Of a stretch of 64,000 nucleotides of DNA, positions 24,017 through 32,956 are shown piece by piece. Positions within the stretch are counted from its first letter, which is position 1. The number at the start of each line of letters is the position of its first letter. The notes under the pieces are model-generated. The model was not told the DNA's origin. It searched no databases and saw only the letters and a list, made by a program, of their open reading frames with translations. The position numbers and the translations under genes are program-made. Source of the DNA: DUTS01 sp050951605 (GTDB lineage Bacteria > Bacillota > Peptococcia > DRI-13 > DTU073); contig JBMNJJ010000002.1 of the NCBI GenBank assembly GCA_050951605.1, positions 186,001-250,000 on the forward strand. The letters run 5' to 3'.

Positions 24017-26497
24017 GTGCAAGAAAAGTATAATTTTAAAGAAGTGGAAAAGAAATGGCAAGACAGATGGGAGAAGGAGGAATTATATCGGGTTGAGGAA
24101 GACCCACAAAAAGAAAAGTATTATTGTTTGGAGATGTTTCCCTATCCTTCAGGAAAATTGCATATGGGTCATGTACGTAATTATTCTATTGGTGATGTGG
24201 TTGCTCGTTTTAAGACCATGAGGGGTCACAATGTTCTGCATCCCATGGGCTGGGATTCTTTTGGGCTTCCGGCAGAAAATGCGGCCATTCAGAACCATAT
24301 TCCGCCAGCAAAGTGGACCATGGGTAATATTCAAAATATGAAAGAACAATTAAAATCGATGGGGTTAAGTTATGACTGGTCAAGAGAAGTAACGACTTCT
24401 TTGCCTGATTATTATAAATGGACACAGTGGCTCTTCTTGCAATTTTATAAGCATGGATTAGCGTATAAGAAAAAAGGATATGTGAACTGGTGTCCTAGTT
24501 GTGCGACAGTTTTAGCTAATGAACAAGTGGTTAATGGCGCTTGTGAGCGATGTGATACTTCAGTAGATAAAAAAGCACTGGAACAGTGGTATTTTCGGAT
24601 TACTGATTATGCACAGGAACTTCTGGATAGTCTGGATGACCTGCCCGGTTGGCCGGATAAGGTTAAAATTATGCAGAAAAATTGGATTGGGCGTAGTGAA
24701 GGGGCAGAAATATATTTTACCGTAGAAAAAACGGGTGAAAAAATTCCTATTTATACAACACGGCAAGATACTGTTTTTGGTGTGACGTATATGGTTTTAG
24801 CCCCTGAGCATCCAATGGTGGACAAATTAATTGCCGGTACTAAGTATGAACCGTCGGTGAGGGACTTTGTCAAAAAGGTTCAGCAGGTGACCGAAATAGA
24901 TCGTACTTCTGCGGAAACAGAAAAAGAAGGGATCTTCACCGGAGCGTATGCTATTAATCCTATCAATCAGGAAAAAGTACCTATTTGGGTGACTAATTAT
25001 GTTTTATATGAGTATGGGACAGGAGCGGTTATGGGTGTACCGGCCCATGATGAGCGGGACTTTATGTTTGCTCAGAAATATAATCTTCCGATTCGTTTTG
25101 TGATTCAACCATCTGAGCAAGAAGTAAATAAGGCGGAAATGACGGAGGCTTATGTTGAGGACGGGATAATGATTAATTCCGGTTCTTTTGATGGTTTAAC
25201 CAGTGAAGAAGGTCGGCGTAAAGTTGCGGAGTTTTTGGAGGAAAAAGGAGCCGGCAAATTTATGGTTAATTATCGTTTAAGAGATTGGTTGATTTCTCGC
25301 CAACGTTATTGGGGTGCACCTATTCCAATTGTTTATTGTGAAAAATGTGGTGCTCTTCCCGTACCAGAGAAAGATTTACCTGTAATCTTGCCTCTTGATG
25401 TAGAGTTTCGTCCTACAGGGGAATCACCTCTTAATCATTTTCCCGAGTTTCTTCATACTACGTGCCCTCAGTGTGGCGGTCCGGCGAAAAGAGAAACCGA
25501 TACGATGGATACTTTCGTTTGTTCTTGTTGGTATTTTTTACGTTATGCTGACCCGCAAAATGCAGAAGAGGCTTTTAGAAAAGAGAAAGCAGATTACTGG
25601 ATGAATGTAGATCAGTATATTGGCGGGGTTGAACATGCAATTATGCATTTAATGTATGCACGTTTCTTTACGAAAGCTTTGGCTGATTTTGGTCTGATTG
25701 AGACCAGGGAACCGTTTCGGAATTTGTTGACTCAGGGAATGGTGCTTAAAGATGGGTTAAAGATGTCTAAGTCTAAAGGTAATGTAGTGAGTCCGGAAGA
25801 AATTATTAAAAAATATGGTGCAGAAACTGCTCGCCTCTTTATTTTATTTGCAGCACCACCGGAAAGAGATTTGGAGTGGAGTGATCGGGGAGTAGAGGGT
25901 AGCTACCGTTTTATTAACCGAGTTTGGCGTCTTGTTTATAATTATCTACAGGATTTAAATCAGAATAGGGAGAGGTATGTCTCTACTAAAGACCTTTCTT
26001 CTGCAGATAAAGATTTGCGCCGGCTTATGCATACTACAATTAAGAAAGTTACAGAGGATTTAGAACTTCGCTTTAATTTTAATACGGCGATTAGTGCGAT
26101 TATGGAATTTGTGAACGGTCTTTATCATTATCGTGAAGAAGAAAAACAGAATAAGTTGTTGCTTCAAGAAGCAATAGAGATGCTCTTGATTCTTTTAGCT
26201 CCTTTTGCTCCCCATCTTAGTGAGGAACTTTGGGAAGCTGTAGGACATAAAGAAAGCGTGCATCTTCAGTCTTGGCCTAAATATGATGAGGAGGCTCTTA
26301 AAACCGAAGAAATAGAAATTGTTTTGCAGATTAATGGTAAAGTTAGAGAACGTCTCGTTGTTCCAGCGGGGTTAAGTCGTGAAGCATTAGAAAAATTAGC
26401 TTTAAATACGGAAAAGGTGCAGACGGCAGCGGCTGGTAAGCAGATTAAAAAAGTTATTGTTGTTCCGGGCAAATTAGTTAATGTTGTTGTAAAATAA
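24017..26497 (+). CDS. leuS: Leucyl-tRNA synthetase
   Basis: The 826-residue class I synthetase has FPYPSGKLHMGHVRNY (HIGH type), a CP1 editing domain (TTRQDTVFGVTYMVLAPEHP, and GVPAHDERDF with the editing Asp), CSCWYFLRY, and LKMSKSKGN (KMSKS). The C-terminal anticodon domain ends VVPGKLVNVVVK. GTG 24017 is chosen because GAGGAGGA is eight bases upstream; the in-frame ATG 23978 lies close to the leader terminator and lacks a ribosome site. Expression is controlled by the T-box leader. purC follows by 20 bases. Confidence 0.97.
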   Translation: MQEKYNFKEVEKKWQDRWEKEELYRVEEDPQKEKYYCLEMFPYPSGKLHMGHVRNYSIGDVVARFKTMRGHNVLHPMGWDSFGLPAENAAIQNHIPPAKWTMGNIQNMKEQLKSMGLSYDWSREVTTSLPDYYKWTQWLFLQFYKHGLAYKKKGYVNWCPSCATVLANEQVVNGACERCDTSVDKKALEQWYFRITDYAQELLDSLDDLPGWPDKVKIMQKNWIGRSEGAEIYFTVEKTGEKIPIYTTRQDTVFGVTYMVLAPEHPMVDKLIAGTKYEPSVRDFVKKVQQVTEIDRTSAETEKEGIFTGAYAINPINQEKVPIWVTNYVLYEYGTGAVMGVPAHDERDFMFAQKYNLPIRFVIQPSEQEVNKAEMTEAYVEDGIMINSGSFDGLTSEEGRRKVAEFLEEKGAGKFMVNYRLRDWLISRQRYWGAPIPIVYCEKCGALPVPEKDLPVILPLDVEFRPTGESPLNHFPEFLHTTCPQCGGPAKRETDTMDTFVCSCWYFLRYADPQNAEEAFRKEKADYWMNVDQYIGGVEHAIMHLMYARFFTKALADFGLIETREPFRNLLTQGMVLKDGLKMSKSKGNVVSPEEIIKKYGAETARLFILFAAPPERDLEWSDRGVEGSYRFINRVWRLVYNYLQDLNQNRERYVSTKDLSSADKDLRRLMHTTIKKVTEDLELRFNFNTAISAIMEFVNGLYHYREEEKQNKLLLQEAIEMLLILLAPFAPHLSEELWEAVGHKESVHLQSWPKYDEEALKTEEIEIVLQINGKVRERLVVPAGLSREALEKLALNTEKVQTAAAGKQIKKVIVVPGKLVNVVVK

Positions 26498-26517
26498 GTT
26501 AGGAGGTGGCTAAAAAA

Positions 26518-27195
26518 GTGAAGAAGCTTTATGAAGGAAAGACGAAAACTGTTTTTGAGAATGAGGAAGGGCATGTTCTGTTATTATTTAAAGATGATGT
26601 CACGGGCGAAGATGGCGTTCTTGACCCTGGAGGAAATAAAGTTGTTGGGCAAGTTGAGGGGAAGGGCAATGCTTCTTTAAAGATGTCTTGTTATTTCTTT
26701 GAACTTTTACAGAAAACAGGTATTCCAACTCATTATTTAGAGGGTAATTTGCAGGGAAATACAATGCTTGTAAAAAAAGCCGAGACTTTTGGAGCAGGCT
26801 TGGAGTTTGTGTGCAGATTGCAGGCCACGGGGAGCTTTGTCCGCAGGTATGGAAAATATGCGCAAGAAGGTCAGCCACTTGATTATTTGGTGGAGATTAC
26901 GTTAAAGGATGACCAGCGGAGTGATCCGTTGATTAATGAAGAAAGTATCGCCCAGCTTAAATTAATGACACCTGCGGAGATTAAGACAGCGAAGGAGTTG
27001 ACGAAAAAGGCAACGAAGCTAGTTAAAGATGTCTATGAGCGACTGGGATTGGAACTAATTGATATTAAGCTTGAGTTTGGGAGAATTAACGGTCAGATTG
27101 CGGTTATTGATGAGATCTCCGGCGATAATATGCGGGTAAGAAAAAGTGGAAAGGCCTTAATGCAGAAGGAACTTTGCGCCTTGGTTTGTGGGTGA
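26518..27195 (+). CDS. purC: Phosphoribosylaminoimidazole-succinocarboxamide synthase (SAICAR synthetase)
   Basis: PurC joins aspartate to CAIR with ATP. The 225-residue product starts KKLYEGKTKTVF and shows FKDDVTGEDG, FVCRLQATGSFVRRYG and KLEFGRINGQIAVIDEISGD, all family motifs. GTG 26518 has AGGAGGTG nine bases upstream; GTG 26506 lies within that ribosome site. The gene is separated from the main purine operon and sits 20 bases after leuS without an intervening terminator, so it is probably co-transcribed from the T-box controlled unit. Confidence 0.95.
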   Translation: MKKLYEGKTKTVFENEEGHVLLLFKDDVTGEDGVLDPGGNKVVGQVEGKGNASLKMSCYFFELLQKTGIPTHYLEGNLQGNTMLVKKAETFGAGLEFVCRLQATGSFVRRYGKYAQEGQPLDYLVEITLKDDQRSDPLINEESIAQLKLMTPAEIKTAKELTKKATKLVKDVYERLGLELIDIKLEFGRINGQIAVIDEISGDNMRVRKSGKALMQKELCALVCG

Positions 27196-27204
27196 AATTT
27201 TGTT

Positions 27205-27248
27205 AAAAAGCGCAATGGAAGCAAAAGAATTGTCCCTGTGCTTTTCTT
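27205..27248 (+). terminator. Probable terminator after purC
   Basis: AAAAGCGCA (about 27206-27214) pairs with TGTGCTTTT (27237-27245) over 9 bp including one G-U, with a 22-base loop and a T-rich tail. It is weaker than the other terminators in the window. Confidence 0.45.
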
Positions 27249-27289
27249 TATTCAATTAGTCTAAATTTTTAAGAGGAGTCGGTATATCC

Positions 27290-28366
27290 ATGAGTGATAT
27301 TATGAAGCGCAAGAAAACCAACAAGATAAAGGTAAGAGGTCTTTACATCGGTGGTGAAGCGCCTATCACAGTCCAGTCGATGACTAATACAGATACAAGA
27401 AATGTAAGACAAACGGTTGAACAGATTCGAAGGCTCCATGAAGTCGGTTGTGAAATTGTTCGAGTGGCTATTCCGGATATGGAGGCGGCAGAAGCTGTTA
27501 AAAAGATTCGAGCAGAAATGGACAAGTTTGCTTACGATATGCCTTTAGTGGCAGATATACATTTTGATTATCGTCTTGCTATAGCCAGTATGAAAAACGG
27601 GGTAGATAAAGTCAGATTAAATCCCGGTAATATTGGAGGAGCGGAAAGAGTTAAAGCGGTTGTTAAAGTAGCCAAGGAAAGGGGAATCCCTATCAGAATA
27701 GGAGTAAACTCCGGTTCGGTAGAGAAAAAAATCATTGCCAGAGACAAGGGTGTAACTGCTGCCGGTATGGTAGAAAGTGCTTTGAATCATGCTAAGCTGC
27801 TTGAAGATGAGGATTTTGACCAGATTGTAATATCTATAAAGACCTCCAATGTTCTTGCGACGATTGAAACATACCGTTTAGTTTCAGAAAGATGTAATTA
27901 TCCACTGCACTTGGGTGTTACCCATGCAGGCGGCGTGTATAGAGGAATTATTAAGTCCGCCATGGCGATGGCTATTTTATTATCTGAAGGAATTGGCGAT
28001 ACAATTAGAGTATCTCTTACTGGTGATGCAGTACAAGAAGTTAAAGCAGGAATTGAAATATTGAAATCATTAGGTTTCAAAAAACATGGCGTTGATATAA
28101 TATCGTGTCCAACATGCGGAAGATGCCAAATGGATCTAATTAAAGTAGCCGGGCAGGTTGAAGCAGCCCTTGAACATATCGAAAAGCCTTTAACGGTAGC
28201 GGTTGTAGGTTGCGCAGTAAATGGACCCGGTGAAGCCAGGGAAGCTGATATTGGTATTGCTGGAGGAAAAGGTGAAGCTTTATTGTTTAAAAAAGGTGAA
28301 ATCATCAAAAAGATTCCTGAAGACAAGATTGCAGAAGTATTGTTGGAAGAGATTTTAAAGATGTAA
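27290..28366 (+). CDS. ispG: 4-hydroxy-3-methylbut-2-enyl diphosphate synthase (flavodoxin type)
   Basis: IspG (GcpE) is the [4Fe-4S] enzyme of the penultimate MEP isoprenoid step. The 358-residue protein shows PITVQSMTNTDTRN at the start, VRLNPGNIGG in the TIM barrel, and the iron-sulfur region SCPTCGRCQMD plus VVGCAVNGPGEA, giving the cysteine ligands. AAGAGGAG precedes ATG 27290; an ATG at 27302 is possible. The other MEP genes that often accompany it (dxr, rseP) are not adjacent in the window. Confidence 0.96.
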   Translation: MSDIMKRKKTNKIKVRGLYIGGEAPITVQSMTNTDTRNVRQTVEQIRRLHEVGCEIVRVAIPDMEAAEAVKKIRAEMDKFAYDMPLVADIHFDYRLAIASMKNGVDKVRLNPGNIGGAERVKAVVKVAKERGIPIRIGVNSGSVEKKIIARDKGVTAAGMVESALNHAKLLEDEDFDQIVISIKTSNVLATIETYRLVSERCNYPLHLGVTHAGGVYRGIIKSAMAMAILLSEGIGDTIRVSLTGDAVQEVKAGIEILKSLGFKKHGVDIISCPTCGRCQMDLIKVAGQVEAALEHIEKPLTVAVVGCAVNGPGEAREADIGIAGGKGEALLFKKGEIIKKIPEDKIAEVLLEEILKM

Positions 28367-28450
28367 TATAAATTGCATACCTACAAAATGTCAGATTGTT
28401 TGTTATAATAATAAAGCAAGTAAAAAATTTTGCAAGGATGGTGGAAAGAG

Positions 28451-29107
28451 ATGCAGTATAAAGGGGTAATTTTTGACCTAGATGGAACATTACTTGATTC
28501 TTTGGAGGATTTAGCCAACTGTACTAATGAGGTTTTAAGACGGCGCGGTTTTCCTAGTCATGCTTTAGAGGAATATAAGTATTTTGTTGGTGATGGGATG
28601 TATAATTTATTGCTTCGAGCCTTACCTCGCGAGCAAAGACAAGATGACTTTATTAAAAAATGTGTAGCAGAAATGAAGGAAGAATATGGTCGACATTGGG
28701 CGGATGAAACGTGTCCTTATCAAAACATACCACAACTTTTGTCAAAACTACAAGAAAAAGGTCTGAAACTAGCTGTACTTTCTAATAAACCTAATGAATT
28801 TGCTAAAATTATTGTGAAAAAGTTTTTTCCGGGTCAGTTTGTTGAAGTCGCGGGGGAACGTCCCGGTATCCCTAAAAAGCCCGATCCACGAGGAGCATTG
28901 GCTATAGCTGAGAAGTTGCAAATATCTCCTCAAGAATTGCTTTACTTAGGAGATACGAATACAGATATGCAAACTGCTGTAGCTGCGGGAATGTTTCCTG
29001 TCGGTGTATTATGGGGGTTCCGTGAGGCTGAAGAACTTTTGACCAGTGGAGCTAAAGTATTAATTGAAAAACCGCTGGATCTTATGCAGATTTTGTCTAA
29101 AGGTTAA
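28451..29107 (+). CDS. HAD-family phosphatase, phosphoglycolate phosphatase-like
   Basis: The 218-residue protein has the HAD motifs in order: I FDLDGTLLDSLEDL (nucleophile Asp), II LAVLSNKP, III KKPDPRGAL (Lys) and IV LGDTNTDMQTA. The cap of about 60 residues between I and II fits Gph/PgmB-type C1 cap proteins. Phosphoglycolate phosphatase is a likely but not certain role. ATG 28451 has GGTGGAAAGAG upstream. The stop codon overlaps that of the opposing TetR gene by three bases, a tight convergent arrangement. Confidence 0.85.
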   Translation: MQYKGVIFDLDGTLLDSLEDLANCTNEVLRRRGFPSHALEEYKYFVGDGMYNLLLRALPREQRQDDFIKKCVAEMKEEYGRHWADETCPYQNIPQLLSKLQEKGLKLAVLSNKPNEFAKIIVKKFFPGQFVEVAGERPGIPKKPDPRGALAIAEKLQISPQELLYLGDTNTDMQTAVAAGMFPVGVLWGFREAEELLTSGAKVLIEKPLDLMQILSKG

Positions 29108-29685
29108 TTTGTTTTTGTAGAAGATATTTCTAAACCATTTTTTAGGAGTAGACAGAAATTTTCTATAGCAGCTTCAGGTTGGGTAAGGTTTTTAGTCATA
29201 ATAAATTCATAGGTTAGAGCATCTAAAAATCCGCAAACAATTAAGGATGTTGCGTGGATATCACAGGGACGTATTTTTTGTTCATTAATTGCTTGTTGTA
29301 AAATAGCGGCAACAATGGAGGAAAGTTGGGTAAATTGGCGGAATGATTTCTTTTGCTGAAAGTGCGGGTTCATTTTTTCGGCAAGGATAACGGCAGCTAA
29401 TTCGGGTTCTTTTTGAAGTTCTTGCAAGTGAAAGTTTAAGATTCCATTAATTTTTAAAAACCAATCCATGTGCCAGTTCTTCATATTTATGTAAAAGTCA
29501 TATCTTTTTTGAAATTCCGAAATAAAAATCTCTTCGAGAATCTCTTCTTTATCAGTAAAATTTTCATAAAAAGTACTTAAGGAAACTTGGGCTTCCTGCA
29601 CAATTTGGTCAACAGTAGTGTCAGCGAAGCCCTTTTTAGCTATTATTTTTATAGTGGCAGTTATTATTTGCTTTTTGGGCGACAT
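29104..29685 (-). CDS. TetR-family transcriptional regulator
   Basis: The 193-residue protein has an N-terminal TetR helix-turn-helix (ITATIKIIAKKGFADTTVDQ, then SLSTFYENFTDKEEIL). A ligand-binding helical domain follows, with no recognised specificity. On the minus strand AGGAGGTATCT lies upstream of the ATG. It is convergent with the HAD gene and divergent from comEA. No clear effector gene lies next to it, so it may act at a distance or on comEA-comEC. A GCAGGAATA box resembling a SigH -35 lies upstream on its strand (29775-29767) but its -10 is poor. Confidence 0.88.
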   Translation of the reverse strand: MSPKKQIITATIKIIAKKGFADTTVDQIVQEAQVSLSTFYENFTDKEEILEEIFISEFQKRYDFYINMKNWHMDWFLKINGILNFHLQELQKEPELAAVILAEKMNPHFQQKKSFRQFTQLSSIVAAILQQAINEQKIRPCDIHATSLIVCGFLDALTYEFIMTKNLTQPEAAIENFCLLLKNGLEISSTKTN

Positions 29686-29842
29686 TTAGATACCTCCTGA
29701 ATTTATTTTTCCTTTGTTTTATGATTAAGCAGTAATTTTAACATTAATTTCTAGATAATCTTGAACTATTCCTGCACTTTTTTAAATTATATGTTTTTAC
29801 GCAGTTTAAAATGTAAAAAAAATATAAAAAAGTAATAAGGTT

Positions 29843-29871
29843 GCAGGAGTTTGGCTATAAAAGGCGAATAA
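29843..29871 (+). promoter_or_regulatory. SigH-type promoter of the comEA-comEC operon
   Basis: GCAGGAGTT (29843-29851), 11 bases, GGCGAATAA (29863-29871) fits the SigH consensus RNAGGAWWW-N11/12-RNNGAATWW at nearly every position. It ends 36 bases before the comEA start. SigH drives early sporulation and transition-state genes, and competence genes in some Firmicutes. Confidence 0.75.
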
Positions 29872-29907
29872 TGGTAAAGTAGTATTTTAAAGTCAAGGAT
29901 GAGACAG

Positions 29908-30579
29908 ATGGGGAAAATACCTACAAAAGCCCAGATTATAGCTATTGTCCTTTTAGGTGTGTTTATTTTTTTTGGTGGGATTAAATATCATGAAATTCGT
30001 CTCAATAATGTAGAGTTAGAAATAGTGGGTACAATAGATAATCTTAGTACGGAAACAGCGGAGGCAGAAGAAAAGGAAAAAGTAGATAGGGAAATGGCTG
30101 TACATGTAGTGGGGGCGGTAGAAAAGCCCGGCGTTTATACTTTTTCGGAAGGAGCAAGAGTGGCAGAAGCTGTTCAGGCGGCTGTTCCATTAGCTAATGC
30201 TGATTTAAGTCAATTGAATTTAGCTTTACCTCTTCAGGATGGTAAGCAGATTGATGTACCTTCCCAAGAAAGTCAGCAGAAGACTTCCTCTTCCAAGAAT
30301 GTACAGAAGCCGAAAACGAATGGTTTTGCTCAAGTGACACCTGCCGACCAGCTAGGGGGAATAGTACCAACAGAGAGTACAGGGGGCAAAATTAACATTA
30401 ATACGGCTAGTCAAAATGACCTTATGAATCTACCACGGATAGGTCCGGCTATTGCTAGTAGAATAATTGAGTATCGCGAAAAAGAGGGACCTTTTCAAAA
30501 GATAGAGGATATTATGAAGGTTTCAGGAATTGGAGAGGTGACGTTTGCTAAATTAAAAGATCAAATTACCGTGGAGTAA
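29908..30579 (+). CDS. comEA: Competence protein ComEA (DNA receptor)
   Basis: ComEA binds double-stranded DNA outside the membrane for uptake. The 223-residue protein has one N-terminal membrane anchor, then a SLBB domain (VHVVGAVEKPGVYTFSEGAR, ending LQDGKQIDVPS). A Ser/Lys-rich linker and two helix-hairpin-helix motifs follow: KININTASQNDLMNLPRIGP and KIEDIMKVSGIGEVTFAKLK. ATG 29908 is preferred for its AAGGA spacing; ATG 29899 is the alternative. It is followed after 10 bases by comEC under a SigH-type promoter. Confidence 0.93.
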   Translation: MGKIPTKAQIIAIVLLGVFIFFGGIKYHEIRLNNVELEIVGTIDNLSTETAEAEEKEKVDREMAVHVVGAVEKPGVYTFSEGARVAEAVQAAVPLANADLSQLNLALPLQDGKQIDVPSQESQQKTSSSKNVQKPKTNGFAQVTPADQLGGIVPTESTGGKININTASQNDLMNLPRIGPAIASRIIEYREKEGPFQKIEDIMKVSGIGEVTFAKLKDQITVE

Positions 30580-30589
30580 AGGAGAGAAG

Positions 30590-32917
30590 ATGAGACGACC
30601 TGTTCTTTGGGGAAGTATCCTTTTTATGACGGGTATTTTAATAGCTCGTATTTTGGGAACGTGGACTACGCTTTGGCTGGTATTGGCTGGAGCGTCTTTT
30701 TTTGCAACTTTATTTTTTTGTGTAGTTCCCAATAAAATTTTTAGGGAAAGAGCGCCGTATCTCGCTTTTTTCCTGGCTATTTCGTTTTTATTTTGGGGTG
30801 CTTTTTGGCTTAGTCTTAGTCGATATCCGGAAAAATTCAGAGAGGTCTATGTGGGTTTACCGGTTTATGGAGAAGGAATAATTATTTCTTCTCCACAAGA
30901 AAATGAATGGGGAGTCTCTTGTTTTGTTCGGGTAAAGAAAAGCAATTTAGGGAAGAAAAATCTGATAAATAGACAAAAGGTCCTGCTTAAGTTTAAGTCT
31001 GAAGTAGGGCAGTTTTATTTTCCCGGGGATAGAGTTAAGTTTAAGGGAGAAATAACACTCCCTTCAGAAGCTCGTAATCCGGGAGAATTTAATTATCGGG
31101 AATATCTTGCTCATCAAGAGGTTTTTTTGCTTGTTAATTGTTATCAAGGCAAGGTAGAACTAGAGGGAAAAGGGCGAGGCATTCAGACTTGGACTGCGAA
31201 GGGTAGAAAGCAGATTGTTCAGCATTTAAATAAAATTTTACCACAACGGGAAAAAGGACTTCTTTTAGGAATTTTATTCGGAGATACTAAGGTGATGGCA
31301 GAGGAGGAATGGGAGGCCTATAAAAGAGCCGGGGTAGTTCATTTGTTTGCTGTTTCAGGACTACATGTGGGGATAATTTTAGGATTGGCTTGGTTTTTGC
31401 TTTCTTTTTTAAAACCTAAGCCGTTTTTACGTTTATTTCTAGGTACAATTATTTTACTGGGCTATGGTTTTATGGTAGGTTGGAGTGCTTCAATTTTACG
31501 TTCTTCTTTAATGGCTCTTTTAGGTTTATTAGCTTTAACAGTAGGGAGAAAAAATGATTTTTATAATTCTTGGGGCTCTGCGGCTTGGGTAATTTTAATT
31601 CTTTATCCGGGAGAATTGTTTCAGGTAGGGTTTCAACTTTCTTTTATTACGACATTAGGAATTATTTATTTGACTCCTTGGTTGGAGAGAAAGGGTTGCG
31701 GAAAATTATTGGCCGTTCCTTTAGCCGCCTCTATATCCAGTATGCCTATTTTAGCTTATCATTTTAATCAAATTTCTTTAATTGCTCCTTTAGTGAATAT
31801 TTTTGCTGTAGCTATGACTAGTTTTGCGGCTGTCTTATCTTTTGGGGCTGTTATTTTGACTTGGTTTTTTCCTTTTTTGGGTACACCCTTCTTTTTGGTA
31901 GCTGGTTTTATTATGTATATTTTGAGTGAGTTGGTTATTTGGTGTGCCGGATTAAAGTGGGCAGGAATAAATATAGCTACTCCTTCCCCGGCAATAGTTA
32001 TTTGGTTATATTTATTTCTGGCTGTTTTACCTGTTCTGGCTTATTCTCGTTATATTATCCGCGTGATTCCCCTGAAAACTAAAGCTACAGTTGCTTCTTT
32101 GCTTGTTCTTCTTCTCCTTTTTACTTGTTGGCCTGCTCCTAGAAAGATGGAGGTTGTTTTTTTAGATGTCGGGCAAGGTGACAGTATTTTAATTAGAACT
32201 CCTCGAGGTAAAACCGCATTAGTTGATGGAGGCGGTACACCTGGTTCCACTTTTTCTGTGGGGAAAAAAGTAGTTGCCCCGGTTCTTTACCATTATGGAG
32301 TAAATAAAATAGAGCTAATGATGATGTCTCATCATCATTTGGATCATAGTGAGGGATTGTTAGAAATTATGCCTTATTTTCAAGTAAAAGTTTTTTCCCA
32401 GCCTCCACGCGAACAAAATAATGAAATAGAAAAAAGAATTGTGGAATTATGTGCTCAGAAAAAGATACCATGGATGGAGTTGACGGCAGGGCAGGGAATT
32501 TATTTAGAGAAAGATGTTTTTTTAGAGATACTTCATCCTACAAAAGAGGATGTTTTTACCGGAAACAATCATTCTCTTGTGGTGAAGGTAAAATATAAGG
32601 ATTATACGTGGCTTTTAACAGGTGATGTGGAAAAAGAAGCAGTAGAGGAGTTATTAGCTCGAGGAGTGGATTTACAAGCAGATATACTTAAAATACCTCA
32701 TCATGGTAGTATTACTTCTTTTGTTCCTCTTTTTTATGAAAAAGTAAAGCCGAAAGTCGTTATTATTTCTGTAGGTGAAAATAGCTTTAATCAGCCTCAT
32801 CCGGAGGTAATGAAATATTTTGCCAAAAGAGGAGTACCTGTCTATATTACTAGGGATAAAGGAGCGATCATTACTAAAAGTAATGGTCAAAAAATCGTGT
32901 TGAGTACATTTTTGTGA
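30590..32917 (+). CDS. comEC: ComEC/Rec2 DNA uptake channel protein
   Basis: The 775-residue protein has an N-terminal DUF4131 region (through about 190) and the multi-span Competence domain with AVSGLHVGIILGLAWFLLSF. A C-terminal metallo-beta-lactamase-like domain begins VVFLDVGQGDSILIRTPRGK and contains SHHHLDHSEG, LLTGDVEKEA and KIPHHGS. This is the full ComEC architecture: a channel plus a likely nuclease that degrades one strand. AAAGGAGAG precedes the ATG. No truncation was seen, so natural transformation may be functional if the rest of the machinery exists. Confidence 0.94.
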   Translation: MRRPVLWGSILFMTGILIARILGTWTTLWLVLAGASFFATLFFCVVPNKIFRERAPYLAFFLAISFLFWGAFWLSLSRYPEKFREVYVGLPVYGEGIIISSPQENEWGVSCFVRVKKSNLGKKNLINRQKVLLKFKSEVGQFYFPGDRVKFKGEITLPSEARNPGEFNYREYLAHQEVFLLVNCYQGKVELEGKGRGIQTWTAKGRKQIVQHLNKILPQREKGLLLGILFGDTKVMAEEEWEAYKRAGVVHLFAVSGLHVGIILGLAWFLLSFLKPKPFLRLFLGTIILLGYGFMVGWSASILRSSLMALLGLLALTVGRKNDFYNSWGSAAWVILILYPGELFQVGFQLSFITTLGIIYLTPWLERKGCGKLLAVPLAASISSMPILAYHFNQISLIAPLVNIFAVAMTSFAAVLSFGAVILTWFFPFLGTPFFLVAGFIMYILSELVIWCAGLKWAGINIATPSPAIVIWLYLFLAVLPVLAYSRYIIRVIPLKTKATVASLLVLLLLFTCWPAPRKMEVVFLDVGQGDSILIRTPRGKTALVDGGGTPGSTFSVGKKVVAPVLYHYGVNKIELMMMSHHHLDHSEGLLEIMPYFQVKVFSQPPREQNNEIEKRIVELCAQKKIPWMELTAGQGIYLEKDVFLEILHPTKEDVFTGNNHSLVVKVKYKDYTWLLTGDVEKEAVEELLARGVDLQADILKIPHHGSITSFVPLFYEKVKPKVVIISVGENSFNQPHPEVMKYFAKRGVPVYITRDKGAIITKSNGQKIVLSTFL

Positions 32918-32956
32918 TATAATAAAAAAGTATAATTTACGAAGGGTGATACATAG

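Noticed and set aside
29742..29776. Third SigH promoter, on the minus strand before the TetR gene
   Set aside because: The -35 box GCAGGAATA fits, but the -10 reads AGAAATT without GAAT, so support is too weak for a feature.
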